Source: Polaribacter sp. Hel1_85 (GTDB lineage: Bacteria; Bacteroidota; Bacteroidia; Flavobacteriales; Flavobacteriaceae). Taken from it: a stretch of DNA of 64,000 nucleotides. The notes under the pieces are model-generated. The model did no database searches and was not told where the DNA came from. It was given only the letters and a program-made list of their open reading frames with translations. The stretch spans positions 67,001 through 131,000 of the forward strand of contig NZ_JPDS01000002.1 in NCBI RefSeq assembly GCF_000766795.1. The letters are read 5' to 3'. A program made the translations under genes and the position numbers. Positions 26,064 to 35,405 of this stretch are shown in pieces (the stretch's first letter is position 1; each line of letters begins with the position of its first letter).

Positions 26064-26306
26064 TTAAGATGGGCTCTTTAATAACTTTTTTACTTCTTCA
26101 AAATCTTCTTTATATTCCCAATAAATCCATCTTCCATCTACATAATCTGTCAGAATATATTTTTCGCTTAAAGATTTAATTCTCGAAACCGCAATTAATT
26201 TCTTTCCAAAATTCTCTGCAGGAATTTGTACAATAATCTCTTTGTTATTTTTATCATAACCATGAGAAATAATGTAACTCCCTAATGTTAATTCTATAAA
26301 CTCCAT
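26064..26306 (-). CDS. Small protein of unknown function in the metH operon
   Basis: The 80-residue protein is mixed alpha/beta with no signal peptide or membrane segment (starts MEFIELTLGSYIISHGYD, contains DYVDGRWIYWEYKEDFEEVK). I recognise no family. It begins 3 bp after the metH2 stop, so it is almost certainly co-transcribed and probably translationally linked. Its place in the operon suggests a link to methionine or cobalamin metabolism, but nothing in the sequence proves it. Confidence 0.7.
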   Translation of the reverse strand: MEFIELTLGSYIISHGYDKNNKEIIVQIPAENFGKKLIAVSRIKSLSEKYILTDYVDGRWIYWEYKEDFEEVKKLLKSPS

Positions 26307-26309
26307 ATT

Positions 26310-28985
26310 TTATTGATCTGCAATATTAGGGTGTAACCATTTTCTTGCTTTCTCTTTTTTAATTCCTTTACGTTCAGAATAATCTGTAATTTGATCATCT
26401 GTAATTTTACCTAAACCAAAATACTTAGCTTCTTTATTTCCAAAATAATATCCAGAAACTGCAGCTGCTGGCCACATTGCCAAACTTTCTGTTAGCTTAA
26501 CTCCTATTTGAGCTTCTACATCTAGTAAATCCCAAATAGTTTCTTTTTCTAAATGATCTGGACAAGCAGGATATCCTGGTGCAGGTCTAATACCTTTATA
26601 ACTTTCTTTAATTAAATCATCATTAGACAAAGTTTCATCAGAAGCATAACCCCAATGTTTTGTTCTAATTTGTTTGTGCAAATATTCTGCAAAAGCTTCT
26701 GCAAATCTATCTGCAATGGCTTGTGCCATAATTCCGTTATAATCATCTTCTTTAGCTCTGTAACTATCAGCTAATTCTTGTGCTCCAAAAATTCCGACAC
26801 AAAAAGCGCCCATATAATCTGTTTTACCAGTTTCTTTTGGTGCTATAAAGTCTGCTAAAGCATGATTTGGTATTCCTTCTCTTTTCTTTAATTGCTGACG
26901 TAAAGTTCTAAAAATTGCGACTTCTTTTCCTTTTTTCTGAACAGAAATATCATCTTCATTAATAGAATTTGCTTCAAATAAACCAAAAATTGCTTTTGGT
27001 TTTAATAATTGTTTTGCAATAATTTCATCAATCATTGCTAATGCCTCTTCATACATTATAGAAGCTTGCTCACCAACAACCTCATCTGTTAATATTGCCG
27101 GAAATTTACCGTGCAAATCCCAACTTCTAAAAAACGGACTCCAATCTATAAAAGGCAATAATTCTTTTAAACTCAATTGTTCTAACGTCTGAATTCCTAA
27201 TTCTCTAGGTTTTACAATTTCAGAAGTTTCCCAATCTATTTTATATTTTCTATTACGCGCTTCATCTATAGAAATATATGATTTTTCTTTACCTCGTTTT
27301 AAAAACTTGGTTCTAAATTCATCATAATTCTTCTTTAAATCTGCAACATATTGATTTGATGTTTTCCTATTTAATAAATCACCAACAACAGTAACTGCTC
27401 TAGAAGCATCATTTACATGAACAACTGCATTTTTATATTGCGTATCAATTTTAACTGCTGTATGTGCTTTAGAAGTTGTTGCCCCACCAATTAATAATGG
27501 TAATTCAAAATTTTGACGTTGCATTTCTTTTGCTAAATACACCATTTCATCTAACGAAGGCGTTATTAATCCACTTAAACCAATAGCATCTACACGTTCT
27601 TCAATAGCAGTTTGAATAATTTTTTCCGGCGGAACCATTACACCTAAATCAACAATTTCGTAATTATTACAAGCCAAAACAACACTTACAATATTTTTAC
27701 CAATATCATGTACATCTCCTTTTACTGTGGCCATTAATATTTTACCAACTGGTTCTTGCTTATCACCTTTTTCAGCTTCTATAAACGGATTTAAATATCC
27801 TACAGCTTTTTTCATTACACGAGCAGATTTAACTACTTGTGGCAAAAACATTTTTCCCGCTCCAAATAAATCTCCAACTACATTCATACCCGTCATTAAA
27901 TTCCCTTCAATAACTTCAATTGGTGCCGCTGCTGCTTGTCTTGCTTGTTCTATATCTTCTATAATAAAGGCATCAATTCCTTTTACTAAAGCGTGTGTAA
28001 TTCTATCCTGTAAAGGGTTTTCTCTCCAAGATAAATCTACTGTTTTTTCTTTTTTAGAACCTTTTACCGTTTCTGCAAAATCTAATAAACGTTCAGTTGC
28101 ATCTTCTCTTCTATCAAGAATAACGTCTTCTACATGTTCTAATAAGTCTTTAGGAATATCATCATAAACCTCTAATAAAGCAGGGTTTACAATTCCCATA
28201 TTCATACCTGCTTGAATTGCATAGTATAAAAACACAGAATGCATTGCTTCTCTCACTCCGTTATTTCCTCTAAAAGAAAATGATACATTACTTACACCTC
28301 CACTTACAGAAACATTTTCTAGGTTTTCTCTAACCCATCTTGTTGCTTCAATAAAATCGATGGCATTTTTTCTGTGTTCATCCATTCCTGTGGCAACAGG
28401 AAATATATTTAAATCGAATATAATATCTTCTGATGGAAAGCCAACTTTGTTCACTAAAACATCATAAGAACGTTGTGCAATCTCAATTCTACGTTCGTAA
28501 TTATCTGCTTGCCCAACTTCATCAAAAGCCATTACAATTACAGCAGCACCATAACGTTTTATTTGTTTTGCTTCCCAAATAAATTTTTCTTCACCTTCTT
28601 TTAAAGAAATCGAGTTTACAACACACTTTCCTTGAACAACTTGTAGGCCAGCTTCAATGATTTCCCATTTAGAACTATCAATCATCATTGGAACTCTACA
28701 AATATCTGGTTCTGCAGCAATTAAATTTAAGAAACGAACCATAGATTCTTTTCCATCAATTAAACCATCGTCCATATTAATATCGACAATTTGTGCTCCA
28801 CCATCTACTTGATGACGCGCAATATCTAACGCTTCATCAAATTTTTCTTCTTTAATTAATCGTAAAAACTTACGAGAACCTGCAACATTTGTACGTTCTC
28901 CAATATTTATAAAATTGCTATTTTCGTTTAGAATTAATGGTTCTAAACCAGACAATCTCATATATTTAGTTTGTTTTATTTTCAT
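26310..28985 (-). CDS. metH: Methionine synthase, folate/cobalamin/reactivation modules
   Basis: The 891-residue protein holds the last three MetH modules. Residues 1 to 290 form the pterin-binding barrel ([27 protein letters not shown]). Residues 320 to 580 form the cobalamin module with the B12 ligand in DVHDIGKN (His426). Residues 600 to 891 form the SAM reactivation domain ([12 protein letters not shown], 800-811). The homocysteine module is a separate gene at 29275, with a monooxygenase-like gene between them. Its start overlaps that gene's stop (TAATG). It transfers methyl from 5-methyl-THF via cobalamin to homocysteine. Confidence 0.96.
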   Translation of the reverse strand: MKIKQTKYMRLSGLEPLILNENSNFINIGERTNVAGSRKFLRLIKEEKFDEALDIARHQVDGGAQIVDINMDDGLIDGKESMVRFLNLIAAEPDICRVPMMIDSSKWEIIEAGLQVVQGKCVVNSISLKEGEEKFIWEAKQIKRYGAAVIVMAFDEVGQADNYERRIEIAQRSYDVLVNKVGFPSEDIIFDLNIFPVATGMDEHRKNAIDFIEATRWVRENLENVSVSGGVSNVSFSFRGNNGVREAMHSVFLYYAIQAGMNMGIVNPALLEVYDDIPKDLLEHVEDVILDRREDATERLLDFAETVKGSKKEKTVDLSWRENPLQDRITHALVKGIDAFIIEDIEQARQAAAAPIEVIEGNLMTGMNVVGDLFGAGKMFLPQVVKSARVMKKAVGYLNPFIEAEKGDKQEPVGKILMATVKGDVHDIGKNIVSVVLACNNYEIVDLGVMVPPEKIIQTAIEERVDAIGLSGLITPSLDEMVYLAKEMQRQNFELPLLIGGATTSKAHTAVKIDTQYKNAVVHVNDASRAVTVVGDLLNRKTSNQYVADLKKNYDEFRTKFLKRGKEKSYISIDEARNRKYKIDWETSEIVKPRELGIQTLEQLSLKELLPFIDWSPFFRSWDLHGKFPAILTDEVVGEQASIMYEEALAMIDEIIAKQLLKPKAIFGLFEANSINEDDISVQKKGKEVAIFRTLRQQLKKREGIPNHALADFIAPKETGKTDYMGAFCVGIFGAQELADSYRAKEDDYNGIMAQAIADRFAEAFAEYLHKQIRTKHWGYASDETLSNDDLIKESYKGIRPAPGYPACPDHLEKETIWDLLDVEAQIGVKLTESLAMWPAAAVSGYYFGNKEAKYFGLGKITDDQITDYSERKGIKKEKARKWLHPNIADQ

Positions 28986-29266
28986 TATTTATAATGTTCT
29001 ACTGTTGGAAAAGGTTCATAAAAATGATGTAATAAGCTTTTCCATTCTTGATATTCATCAGATTTTCTAAATCCGATTTCGTGGTCATCAATTGTTTCCC
29101 AATTGACTAATAAAATATATTTATCTTCTTGTTCTAAACACTTCTTTAATTGATGAGAAATATACCCATTCATAGAAGAAATTATATTTTCTGCTTTTTT
29201 GAAATTATTTTCAAAATCTTCAGAAAGAACTTTCTTTACATTTAATATGGCTACTTCTAATATCAT
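28985..29266 (-). CDS. ABM-like (antibiotic biosynthesis monooxygenase fold) protein
   Basis: The 93-residue protein has a single ferredoxin-like ABM domain: [10 protein letters not shown], a helix, [39 protein letters not shown] and a C-terminal helix. It sits exactly between the two parts of methionine synthase: 8 bp after metH1, with a TAATG overlap into metH2. This suggests strict co-expression. ABM proteins act on small aromatic or haem-like molecules or have lost activity. A role with cobalamin or homocysteine is only a guess. Confidence 0.75.
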   Translation of the reverse strand: MILEVAILNVKKVLSEDFENNFKKAENIISSMNGYISHQLKKCLEQEDKYILLVNWETIDDHEIGFRKSDEYQEWKSLLHHFYEPFPTVEHYK

Positions 29267-29274
29267 CTCTAAAC

Positions 29275-30288
29275 TTAATGTTTTTCTAAAATATGTTCAG
29301 AATGTTGTCTTGGTTTATATTTAGCAGCAATATTTGCAATTACTCTAATATGATCTGGACTTGTACCACAACATCCACCAATAATATTAATTAAATCTTT
29401 CTTTAAATATTCTTCAATTTGCTCGCCCATTTCTTCTGGAGTTTCATCATATTCTCCAAAAGCATTTGGTAATCCTGCATTTGGATGCGCAGAAATTCCA
29501 AAATCAGTTTTGTTTGCAATTGCTTCTAAATGTGGTTGTAATAAATTGGCTCCTAAAGCACAATTAAACCCAACTGTTAATAAAGGAATATGAGAAACAG
29601 AAATTAAAAAAGCTTCTGCTGTTTGCCCAGATAAAGTTCTTCCTGAAGCATCTGTAATTGTTCCACTTAACATGGTAGGAATCTCGATACTTCTTTCGTC
29701 TTTTACTTCTTCAATAGCAAACAAAGCTGCTTTTGCATTTAAGGTATCAAAAACAGTTTCTACCAATAATAAATCTACTCCACCATCAACTAAAGCTTCT
29801 ACTTGTTGTTTATATGCAATTCTTAATTCATCAAAAGTAACAGCTCTATAACCAGGATCATTTACATCTGGAGACATACTTGCTGTTCTATTTGTTGGGC
29901 CAATAGAACCTGCAACAAAACGTGGTTTGTGTGGTTCTTTTGCCGTAAATTCATTGGCAACTTCCTTCGCAATTTTTGCAGATTGGTAGTTTAATTCATA
30001 CACCAAATCTTCCATTTGATAATCTGCCATTGCAATGGTAGTACCAGAAAAAGTATTGGTTTCTATAATATCTGCACCCGCTTCAAAGTATTTACCATGA
30101 ATGGTTTTAATTGCTTCTGGTTGCGTTATTGACAATAAATCGTTGTTACCCTGTAAAGGTGTTGGGTAGTCTTTAAAGCGATCTCCTCTAAAATCTTCTT
30201 CTGTGAATTTATAGGCTTGTAGCATAGTACCCATTGCACCATCTAAAACCAAAATTCGTTCTTGTAAAGCTTTGTAAATATTTGACAT
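29275..30288 (-). CDS. metH: Methionine synthase homocysteine-binding module
   Basis: The 337-residue protein is the homocysteine S-methyltransferase barrel of MetH. The zinc ligands are Cys243 (GFNCALG) and Cys306-Cys307 (GGCCGT), and the N-terminus has [10 protein letters not shown]. In E. coli this is the first module of a single MetH chain; here it is split off. It is the first gene after a SAM-I riboswitch, which should switch the whole unit off when SAM is high. The stem CCTGA/TCAGG just before the ATG may hide the start. Confidence 0.96.
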   Translation of the reverse strand: MSNIYKALQERILVLDGAMGTMLQAYKFTEEDFRGDRFKDYPTPLQGNNDLLSITQPEAIKTIHGKYFEAGADIIETNTFSGTTIAMADYQMEDLVYELNYQSAKIAKEVANEFTAKEPHKPRFVAGSIGPTNRTASMSPDVNDPGYRAVTFDELRIAYKQQVEALVDGGVDLLLVETVFDTLNAKAALFAIEEVKDERSIEIPTMLSGTITDASGRTLSGQTAEAFLISVSHIPLLTVGFNCALGANLLQPHLEAIANKTDFGISAHPNAGLPNAFGEYDETPEEMGEQIEEYLKKDLINIIGGCCGTSPDHIRVIANIAAKYKPRQHSEHILEKH

Positions 30289-30341
30289 TCCTGAAAATAA
30301 TTTTTTATGTTATCAGGAAAAGAAGGATTGGTATTCTATCC

Positions 30342-30459
30342 GTTATCTCTCTGTTTATTCAGTAGAAATTAGCACCTTCTTTAAGATACTGAATAGATTT
30401 CAGCATAAAAGGGTTGCCAAGGTTTCCTTGGGTCTAATCCCTCAACCTTTCTTGATAAC
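30342..30459 (-). promoter_or_regulatory. SAM-I (S-box) riboswitch upstream of metH
   Basis: On the minus strand the P1 strands are GTTATC (30454-30459) and GATAAC (30342-30347). Between them come the conserved AAGAAAGGTTGAGGGATTAG, the GCAACC box (30413-30418) and AAGGTGCTAATTTC. This is the S-box core that binds S-adenosylmethionine. The short distance to the start and a CCTGA/TCAGG hairpin suggest control of translation start. Confidence 0.9.
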
Positions 30460-30519
30460 AATATTAAATAATGAACTAGTTCGCTGCAAATTAACGAACT
30501 TTTTATTTGTTTTTATAAT

Positions 30520-31407
30520 TTATTCGTAGATATCTGATGATAAATAACGATCTCCTCTGTCGCAAATAATAGCAACAACAACACCTTTATCTATTGAGTT
30601 TGCTACTTTTAAAGCAGTTGCTACAGAACCTCCGCTACTCATTCCTGCAAAAATACCTTCTTCTTTTGCAAGTCTTATTGTCATTTCTCTAGCTTCTTCT
30701 TCACTAACTTCTAAAACTTTATCTACTTTTTTAGCTTTAAAAATAGCTGGCATATATTCTTTAGACCATTTTCTAATCCCAGGAATTCTTGCTCCGTCTT
30801 TAGGTTGTGCTCCAATAATTGTAATGTCTTCGTTTTGTTCTTTTAAATAATCTGAAACACCTGTAATTGTACCTGTAGTTCCCATTGCAGAAACAAAATG
30901 AGTTACTTGTCCTTCTGTATCTCTCCAGATTTCTGGACCAGTTGTATTATAATGTGCTTTTGGATTATCGAAATTATCAAACTGATTTAAACGAAAATAT
31001 CCTTTTTTATATTTTAATTTTAATGCATAATCAATGGCTCCTTCCATACCTTTTTCTGCAGGAGTTAAAATTACTTCTGCACCATAAGCACGCATTGTTT
31101 TTACTCTTTCTATTGTTGAGTTTTCTGGCATTGTAATTACCATATTTACACCCAAAACTTTTGCCATTAAAGCCAAAGCAATACCTGTGTTTCCACTAGT
31201 TGCTTCAACTAAAGTATCTCCTTTTCTAATATTTTTTCTTTTTATAGCTTCAGAAATCATATAATAAGCAGCTCTATCTTTAACACTACCTCCTGGATTA
31301 TTACCTTCTAATTTTAATAATAAAGTAACTCCCTCTTTTTTGAAGATATTTTGTGCTTCAACAAGTGGTGTGTTTCCAACAAAATCAATGATACTTTTGG
31401 TTTTCAT
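30520..31407 (-). CDS. cysM: Cysteine synthase B (O-acetylserine sulfhydrylase)
   Basis: The 295-residue PLP enzyme has the Lys43 site in NPGGSVKDRA, the PLP phosphate loop (TSGNTGIALA), and MGTTGTITGVS. The size and sequence fit CysM rather than the longer CysK. It joins sulfide (or thiosulfate) to O-acetylserine to make cysteine. It is the last gene of the sulfur operon, 1 bp after cysE, which makes its substrate. Confidence 0.95.
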   Translation of the reverse strand: MKTKSIIDFVGNTPLVEAQNIFKKEGVTLLLKLEGNNPGGSVKDRAAYYMISEAIKRKNIRKGDTLVEATSGNTGIALALMAKVLGVNMVITMPENSTIERVKTMRAYGAEVILTPAEKGMEGAIDYALKLKYKKGYFRLNQFDNFDNPKAHYNTTGPEIWRDTEGQVTHFVSAMGTTGTITGVSDYLKEQNEDITIIGAQPKDGARIPGIRKWSKEYMPAIFKAKKVDKVLEVSEEEAREMTIRLAKEEGIFAGMSSGGSVATALKVANSIDKGVVVAIICDRGDRYLSSDIYE

Positions 31408-31408
31408 A

Positions 31409-32167
31409 TTAATTTCTTTTTTGAAAAATATTATTTTCTGATTTTACAGTTACAATCGAATTTTCTGGAACAGAATCTGTAATGCAAACATTTGCTCCAA
31501 CAACAGAGTTTTTTCCAATAATGACATTACCTCCTAAAATGGTTGCATTTGCATAAATTACAACGCCACTTTCTATAGTTGGGTGTCTTTTTGTTGATGC
31601 TAAACTTTTCTTTACTTGAATTCCTCCTAAGGTAACTCCTTGAAAAATCTGAACATTATCTTTAATAACAGTAGTTTCTCCAATGACAATTCCTGTTGCA
31701 TGATCTATAAAAAATGAATCTCCAATTTCTGCTCCTGGATGAATATCTGTACCTGTTGTACTATGTGCAAATTCACTCATTACTCTAGGCAAAACTGGAA
31801 CCTCTAATTTTAATAATTGATGACTTAATCTATGAACAGCAATTGCGTAAAAACCTGGATACGCTAAATACACTTCTTCTAAACTTTTAGCAGCAGGGTC
31901 ATTTTTTTCTGCAGCAGCAGCATCTAAATCTAATTTTTGCCTTATGGTAACAAAAGAATCTTCAAAATCATTCCATAAATCTTCTCCGTTTTCAACAGAC
32001 AATCTTTCTAAAATTTTTAAAAAATTTATTCTTGTTTCAGGACCGCTTTCAGATAAATGATTTACATCAAACAAATTATTAATTAATTGTTTGGTAAAAG
32101 TTCCTACAGCATCTCTTAAGCACATGCTGTAATTTTTAAACATAATTTTTTCTTCTATTTCTTTCAT
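31409..32167 (-). CDS. cysE: Serine O-acetyltransferase
   Basis: The 252-residue protein has a helical N-terminal half and a C-terminal left-handed beta helix with hexapeptide repeats (DIHPGAEIGDSFFIDHATGI, VIGETTVIKDNVQIFQGVTL). His near residue 147 and Asp at the DHATG site are the catalytic positions in the family. It makes O-acetylserine from serine and acetyl-CoA. It lies between ferredoxin (11 bp) and cysM (1 bp). CysE is usually inhibited by cysteine. Confidence 0.95.
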   Translation of the reverse strand: MKEIEEKIMFKNYSMCLRDAVGTFTKQLINNLFDVNHLSESGPETRINFLKILERLSVENGEDLWNDFEDSFVTIRQKLDLDAAAAEKNDPAAKSLEEVYLAYPGFYAIAVHRLSHQLLKLEVPVLPRVMSEFAHSTTGTDIHPGAEIGDSFFIDHATGIVIGETTVIKDNVQIFQGVTLGGIQVKKSLASTKRHPTIESGVVIYANATILGGNVIIGKNSVVGANVCITDSVPENSIVTVKSENNIFQKRN

Positions 32168-32178
32168 TTATAGAGCCC

Positions 32179-32511
32179 TTACATTTCTGGTGCTAATTCT
32201 ACTTCTAACCCATCCATTTCTGGTGTCATTTGTATTTGACACCCCAATCTGCTATTATCTTCCACATAAAATGCCTCTGCTAACATAGCATCTTCATCAT
32301 CTGTCATTTCTGGTAATTGGTGTTCTGATTTTACATAACATTGACAAGAAGCACACATAGCCATACCTCCACAAACACCAATTGTACCTTCTTCTGCTAA
32401 TTCGTATGAACGAACAACTTCCATTAGATTCATTGCCATATCTGTAGGTGCAACTACTTCATGTGTTACTCCATTTCTATCAGTAATTTTTATGTTTATA
32501 TCTACGCTCAT
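32179..32511 (-). CDS. [2Fe-2S] ferredoxin
   Basis: The 110-residue protein has the adrenodoxin/plant-type cluster pattern: Cys47, Cys53, Cys56 (VCGGMAMCASC) and Cys91 (LGCQIQ). An extra Cys58 is present. It is the probable electron carrier between the nearby ferredoxin reductase (32819) and the ferredoxin-type sulfite reductase (35406). It is separated from the reductase gene by a 306-bp spacer that holds a dispersed repeat, so it may have its own promoter. Confidence 0.9.
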   Translation of the reverse strand: MSVDINIKITDRNGVTHEVVAPTDMAMNLMEVVRSYELAEEGTIGVCGGMAMCASCQCYVKSEHQLPEMTDDEDAMLAEAFYVEDNSRLGCQIQMTPEMDGLEVELAPEM

Positions 32512-32699
32512 TTTTAAACTTTTACCAAAATTCTAAATTAAAGATTTTGGTGAATTTTAAACCTTACATATTTTTTTAAAAATGTAAAGTTAATGTTACT
32601 ATTTTAATTGTCTGCAAATTTATATAAACCTAACTTATTTACACCTAGATTGTTCTTAAATAAACAAGAAAGCCTTTAAGGTTTAAATTCGCAATTAAT

Positions 32700-32815
32700 T
32701 GCAAGAAAGCTATTTGCTTCAGACAAGTCTAGCCCAGATTGAAGCATTTGTTTGAGCTCTTTTTGCTTTTTGGAGCAAAAAAGCGAGTGCTGAAAGCTGG
32801 AAATAGCTTCTAAAA
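32700..32815. repeat. Dispersed intergenic repeat, copy 2 (inverted)
   Basis: Read on the minus strand this segment has AGCTATTTCCAGCTTTCAGC, TCGCTTTTTTGCTCC, ATGCTTCAATCTGGGCTAG and ends ACTTGTC, with clear similarity to 25885-26005. It fills most of the spacer between the ferredoxin reductase and ferredoxin genes. The rest of that spacer holds an ACCAAAAT/ATTTTGGT pair (32524-32551). Confidence 0.55.
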
Positions 32816-32818
32816 AAA

Positions 32819-33874
32819 TTATTGAATTGCTTTTACAACTGCTTTTGGAGCTTCTTTTTTAGTTCCATCAAAACCTTCTACCCCTCCTACTGTTGTATAT
32901 TTCATCACATACTTCTTGTCTGGAAAGATTCTTTTGTATGCACTTTGACACATTAAAGTTGCTTCGTGAAAACCACATAAAATCAATTTTAGTTTTCCTG
33001 GGTATGTATTTACATCACCAATAGCATAAATTCCTGGTATGTTTGTTTGATAATCTAAAGCGTTATTTACCTTAATTGCATTCTTCTCAATTTCTAATCC
33101 CCAATTTGCAATTGGACCTAATTTTGGTGACAAACCGAATAAAGGAATAAAGTGATCTGTATCTACAATAAATGCATCTTCTCCTTTTTTCTCTACAGCA
33201 ACACCAGTAACTTTATCAGTACCAATAATTCCCTTTACTTCTGCAGGAGTAATCATCCTAATTTTTCCTAAATTTTTTAATTCCTGTACTTTTTCTACTG
33301 AGTCTAAAGCGCCTCTAAATTCGTTTCTTCTATGAATTAAAGTCACTTCTGACGCAACATCAGACAAGAAAATAGCCCAATCTAAAGCAGAATCTCCTCC
33401 ACCAGAAATTACTACTTTTTTATCTCTGTATAATTCTGGTTCTTTAATAATATATTCTACACCTTTATCTTCAAAATCTGCAATATTAGGAATCAATGGC
33501 TTTCTTGGTTCAAACGAACCTAAACCACCAGCAATAGCAACAATTTTAGCATGATGTTTTGTTCCTTTATTTGTGGTTACAATAAAAGTACCGTCATCTT
33601 GTTTATCTATTGTTTCTGCTCTTTCTCCTAAAGTAAAACCAGGCTCAAACTGTTTGGTTTGCTCAATTAACTTATCCGTTAAATCTCCTGCTAAAATCTC
33701 TGGATATGCAGGAATATCATAGATAGGTTTCTTCGGATAAATCTCTGAACATTGTCCTCCAGGTTGTGGTAATGCATCAATTAAATGACATTTTAATTTT
33801 AATAAACCTGCTTCAAAAATTGTAAATAATCCTGTTGGTCCTGCTCCAATAATTAGTATATCTGTTGTAATCAT
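32819..33874 (-). CDS. Ferredoxin-NADP reductase (thioredoxin-reductase type)
   Basis: The start at 33874 is chosen because ITTDILIIGAGPTGLF, the FAD-binding motif, begins at once; an upstream frame adds 16 residues without family support. The product of 351 residues has the FAD motif GAGPTG, GGQCSEIYPKK, the NADP motif ISGGGDSALDWA and the C-terminal IYAIGDVNTYPGK. The thioredoxin-reductase CxxC is absent, as in TrxR-type ferredoxin reductases. It should pass electrons from NADPH to ferredoxin for the sulfite reductase in the same operon. Confidence 0.88.
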   Translation of the reverse strand: MITTDILIIGAGPTGLFTIFEAGLLKLKCHLIDALPQPGGQCSEIYPKKPIYDIPAYPEILAGDLTDKLIEQTKQFEPGFTLGERAETIDKQDDGTFIVTTNKGTKHHAKIVAIAGGLGSFEPRKPLIPNIADFEDKGVEYIIKEPELYRDKKVVISGGGDSALDWAIFLSDVASEVTLIHRRNEFRGALDSVEKVQELKNLGKIRMITPAEVKGIIGTDKVTGVAVEKKGEDAFIVDTDHFIPLFGLSPKLGPIANWGLEIEKNAIKVNNALDYQTNIPGIYAIGDVNTYPGKLKLILCGFHEATLMCQSAYKRIFPDKKYVMKYTTVGGVEGFDGTKKEAPKAVVKAIQ

Positions 33875-33906
33875 CTTGTTTATAATCCTTATATTATTTA
33901 ATATTT

Positions 33907-34033
33907 TGTTGAGATTTCTCAACTCTGCTAAAGCTTCGTTCGAAATGACAAACTTTTGTCATCTTGAGCGAAATGTAATGAAGTCAAAAGATCTCTATTT
34001 ACAGAGAGATTACTTCACTTTGTTTGCAATGAC
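33907..34033. repeat. TGTCATTTCGA-type repeat, copy 1
   Basis: The 112-bp spacer consists almost wholly of GAGATTTCTCAACTCTGC, GTTCGAAATGACAAAC, GTCATCTTGAGCGAAATG and AAAGATCTCT with inverted pieces, ending GCAATGACA. A related unit is at 47359-47441. The pattern (TCATTTCGA with GAAATCTC) recurs in many flavobacterial spacers, from memory. Confidence 0.6.
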
Positions 34034-34034
34034 A

Positions 34035-34613
34035 TTATTTTTTCTCTATTAATCCTTTGGTGAATTCGTTTAATGTTTCTACTTTTTGTTCGAAATCTCC
34101 TTTGATGGTTTTTCTAAATTCGTTTAGATTTTTCACTAAATCATCAATGTTTTCTGGAATTACTTCCTCAAAAAACTGACGTAATCTTTTTGCTGTTGTT
34201 GGCGACTTTCCGTTAGTACTAATTGCCACTTTTACATTTCCTTTGGTAACAATTCCTCCCATATAAAAATCGCAAAATGGAGGATTATCTGCCACATTTA
34301 CCAAAATACTTCTCTTTCTACAATGTTTGTAAACTTTTTCGTTTACTTTAGGAATATCTGTTGTTGCTACTACAATATGCATTCCTTTTAAGAAACTTTT
34401 TTTATATTTTTTATTGATAAATTTTACATTTCCATTTTTTGCTAATGTTTTTGTCCCTTCTCTAAACATTGGAGAAACCATTGTTACATTAGCATCTGGA
34501 CTCGATTTTAATAAAAAAGTTAATTTCTCTTCAGCTACAAAACCTCCACCAACAATTAAAATTTGTAAGTTTTTTGTTTTTAAAAAAATAGGATATAAAT
34601 TATTTCTTTCCAT
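34035..34613 (-). CDS. Precorrin-2 dehydrogenase/sirohydrochlorin ferrochelatase
   Basis: The 192-residue protein matches the N-terminal part of CysG (Met8p/SirC type): NAD motif ILIVGGGFVAEEKL, VATTDIPKVNEKVY, LVNVADNPPFCDFYMGG and ISTNGKSPTTAKRLRQF. It oxidises precorrin-2 and may insert iron to give sirohaem. It lies 4 bp after cobA, which makes precorrin-2, and two genes after the sulfite reductase that needs sirohaem. The methyltransferase half of CysG is separate here. Confidence 0.92.
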   Translation of the reverse strand: MERNNLYPIFLKTKNLQILIVGGGFVAEEKLTFLLKSSPDANVTMVSPMFREGTKTLAKNGNVKFINKKYKKSFLKGMHIVVATTDIPKVNEKVYKHCRKRSILVNVADNPPFCDFYMGGIVTKGNVKVAISTNGKSPTTAKRLRQFFEEVIPENIDDLVKNLNEFRKTIKGDFEQKVETLNEFTKGLIEKK

Positions 34614-34617
34614 AAAA

Positions 34618-35388
34618 CTATCCTTTTAAATCGTTTGCAAATTGTTGTTGAATATCTAAAATTGCTTGACGATGCTTTACAACTTCTCCTAAAACAATAA
34701 TTGCTGGATTTTTTAATTCCTTTTCTGCAACAATACTTTCAATAGTATCTACAGTTCCAATTCCAACTTTTTCTCTTGGAGTTGTTCCTCTTTGAATAAT
34801 TGCAACTGGTAAATTATTTTTCTCTTCAGCTTGAAACAACTTTACAATCTGAGGTAACTTACTCATTCCCATCAAAACAACTACAGTTGCATTCGATTTT
34901 GCAGCCAACTCAATATCATTAGATATTTTATGATCTTTTGTTGTACCTGTAATTACCCAAAAACTTTCTGCACTTCCGCGTTTTGTTAAAGGTATGTTTT
35001 GATATGCAGCAACTGCTAATGATGATGAAATTCCTGGAACAACAGCAACCTCTAAACCTAAATTTGCAGCAAATTCCATTTCTTCTGCTCCTCTACCAAA
35101 TATAAAAGGATCTCCACCTTTTAAACGAACTACATGTCCGCTAGATTTTGCTCTTTCAACAATTAACTCATTAATTTGTTCTTGTTGATATTTATAGCAA
35201 CCTCTTCGTTTTCCTACAAAAATTTGTTCAGCTTCTGGATTGATATAATCTAACAATTCTTCATTTACCAAAGCATCATACAAAACAACATCTGCAGTTC
35301 TTAAAACTTTTATGGCTTTTACTGTGATTAAATCTATATCTCCAGGACCAGCACCTACAACTGTTAACTTTGGTGTTTTTATACTCAT
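34618..35388 (-). CDS. cobA: Uroporphyrinogen-III C-methyltransferase
   Basis: The 256-residue protein is a standard SUMT: LTVVGAGPGDIDLITVKAIK, LVNEELLDY, VGKRRGCYKYQQEQIN, RLKGGDPFIFGRGAEE and VVPGISSSLAVAA. It methylates uroporphyrinogen III twice with SAM to give precorrin-2, the entry to sirohaem. It is 17 bp after the sulfite reductase gene. It could also feed cobalamin synthesis, but no cobalamin genes are in view. Confidence 0.95.
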   Translation of the reverse strand: MSIKTPKLTVVGAGPGDIDLITVKAIKVLRTADVVLYDALVNEELLDYINPEAEQIFVGKRRGCYKYQQEQINELIVERAKSSGHVVRLKGGDPFIFGRGAEEMEFAANLGLEVAVVPGISSSLAVAAYQNIPLTKRGSAESFWVITGTTKDHKISNDIELAAKSNATVVVLMGMSKLPQIVKLFQAEEKNNLPVAIIQRGTTPREKVGIGTVDTIESIVAEKELKNPAIIVLGEVVKHRQAILDIQQQFANDLKG

Positions 35389-35405
35389 TTTATTATTTTA
35401 ATAGC

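Noticed and set aside
27727..28167. 146-codon + strand ORF inside metH, and similar ORFs opposite cysM, metF, PL6 and the ThrA fusion
   Set aside because: Antisense shadows of conserved genes with low-complexity or serine/leucine-rich translations.
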